Assembly (NCBI GenBank): GCA_009177225.1
Contig: WFLZ01000117.1
Coordinates: forward strand, 1-6,585
Direction of reading: 5' to 3'
From: Clostridia bacterium
GTDB lineage: Bacteria > Bacillota > Clostridia > Oscillospirales > Ruminococcaceae
DNA length: 6,585 nucleotides
The notes beneath the pieces were generated by a model, which saw nothing but the letters and a program-made list of their open reading frames with translations, was not told where the DNA came from and ran no database searches. The position numbers and the translations under genes were made by a program. Every line of letters starts with the position of its first letter. The first letter of the stretch is position 1. This document shows, one piece after another, positions 5,815-6,585 of this stretch.

Positions 5815-6585
5815 ATGGGAAACATCAAAAAAATATTTAAAACTATCGGCATAATATTTTTAGTAATTATTATATTATTACTACTCGCACTTGCCGGACT
5901 GTTCATATACCACCGCATCCATATCTCAAAGAATAAAGAGTTCTTGAAAGAAATGGGCTACTACAACCTTGTTTCTGTCGGAAATCATTCACTGAATCTC
6001 GTGGAATATGGCGGTGCGAAAGATAAGCACCGAATCGTTGCACTCGGCGGTAATGGTTGGGGATTTACACTTGAGCTTCGTGAGCTGGCTGACGAGCTTC
6101 AGGAGGAAGGCGCGGTTTACTATCTGGCACGTGCCGGCTATGATGGCAGCGACGATGTGAAGGAGGATATGACGGTCGAATTTGTGGTGGAGGATTACCG
6201 CAAGGCACTTCAGAATGCCGGCATCGAAGCACCGTATATCCTGATGCCGCATTCCTATGCCGGTGTTCTTGCAACTTACTGGGTGAACAAATATCCTGAT
6301 GAGATTGAGGCAATGATTGATTTGGACGGCAGCATCGCACAGTCTTTTACAGATGAGCAATTTCAGGAGGCAAAAGAACAGGTCAAAGACATGGCAGTAA
6401 TCAAAGGAATTATGAATCTCGGTATCGGAGATGTCGCACTGCATGTTTTCTTTCCGGAAAATTCTGATTATTCTGAGGAAGAACAGCGTATGTATGATGC
6501 AATGACACTTATGACATTGGGGAATGCTGCGTTCGTTTCAGACCTCAATTGCACTGTTGACAATGTCAATGAAACGTGGGAGATG
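5815..6585 (+). CDS. Membrane-anchored alpha/beta hydrolase, 3' end outside window
   Basis: 257 codons are readable with no stop. A strong ribosome site AAGGAG (5801-5806) sits 8 bases before ATG 5815. The protein starts with a short basic stretch (MGNIKKIFKT) and one long hydrophobic helix (about 11-32, very rich in Ile and Leu) that should anchor it, with the catalytic domain probably outside the cell. The alpha/beta hydrolase core follows: the oxyanion-loop-like strand RIVALGGNGWG (73-83), ARAGYDGSDD (105-114, matching the usual RAGYGxS turn), and the nucleophile elbow YILMPHSYAGVLATYW with Ser147. Next comes KYPDEIEAMIDLDGS, typical of this hydrolase group. The elbow has Pro-His-Ser rather than Gly-His-Ser, which I believe is normal for this Firmicutes subgroup. 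The catalytic His, usually near the C-terminus, lies beyond the window, so completeness cannot be judged. Substrate unknown. It is co-transcribed with the MerR regulator, since no terminator or new promoter was seen between them. Confidence 0.88.
   Translation, partial: MGNIKKIFKTIGIIFLVIIILLLLALAGLFIYHRIHISKNKEFLKEMGYYNLVSVGNHSLNLVEYGGAKDKHRIVALGGNGWGFTLELRELADELQEEGAVYYLARAGYDGSDDVKEDMTVEFVVEDYRKALQNAGIEAPYILMPHSYAGVLATYWVNKYPDEIEAMIDLDGSIAQSFTDEQFQEAKEQVKDMAVIKGIMNLGIGDVALHVFFPENSDYSEEEQRMYDAMTLMTLGNAAFVSDLNCTVDNVNETWEM

Noticed and set aside
5463..5918. 151-codon open frame on the minus strand across the merR/hydrolase junction
   Set aside because: It runs antisense through two well-supported genes and their ribosome site, with no family resemblance.
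5989..6444. 151-codon open frame on the minus strand opposite the hydrolase
   Set aside because: Antisense shadow of a recognisable alpha/beta hydrolase; its Cys/His-rich look derives from reverse reading of the hydrolase codons.

Overview
The window looks like a piece of chromosome from a low-GC Firmicute, most likely a gut or rumen clostridium (Ruminococcaceae or Lachnospiraceae-like). This is an inference from A+T-rich spacers, frequent ATA and AGA codons, GGAGG-type ribosome sites, sigma-A promoters (TTGACA/TATAAT) and the gene families present. No rRNA, tRNA, CRISPR array, transposase or attachment site was seen.

Layout. Positions 1-1350 (+) hold the 3' end of an OmpR-type response regulator overlapping a short two-helix membrane histidine kinase. 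Positions 1352-1391 form a bidirectional hairpin terminator. Positions 1390-4739 (-) hold a convergent ABC transporter operon: an ATPase followed, with a 4-base overlap, by an 889-residue tandem-FtsX permease. Positions 4740-5094 are an AT-rich intergenic stretch. It holds the ABC promoter (-), a cluster of GTCAC/TGACA repeats that could bind the response regulator, an extended -10 element (+) in front of a possible 31-codon ORF, and a MerR-style promoter with a 19-bp spacer and a perfect 15-bp palindrome. Positions 5095-6585 (+) hold a MerR-family regulator with a DUF3887-like C-terminal domain, then a membrane-anchored alpha/beta hydrolase cut by the window end.

Two functional modules seem to lie side by side. 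The first is a two-component system plus ABC exporter-type complex, of the general kind used in Firmicutes for cell-envelope stress or antimicrobial peptide response. The kinase has almost no extracellular part, so it may rely on the transporter or the membrane itself for sensing. The second is a self-regulated merR-hydrolase operon in which the regulator carries a domain type otherwise known as an accessory domain of alpha/beta hydrolases. Nothing in the sequence ties the two modules together functionally. The second is visibly richer in G+C over most of its coding length.

The most interesting points are the MerR-DUF3887-like fusion next to a hydrolase, the compact promoter/operator that leaves merR with almost no leader, and the repeated GTCAC elements upstream of the transporter.
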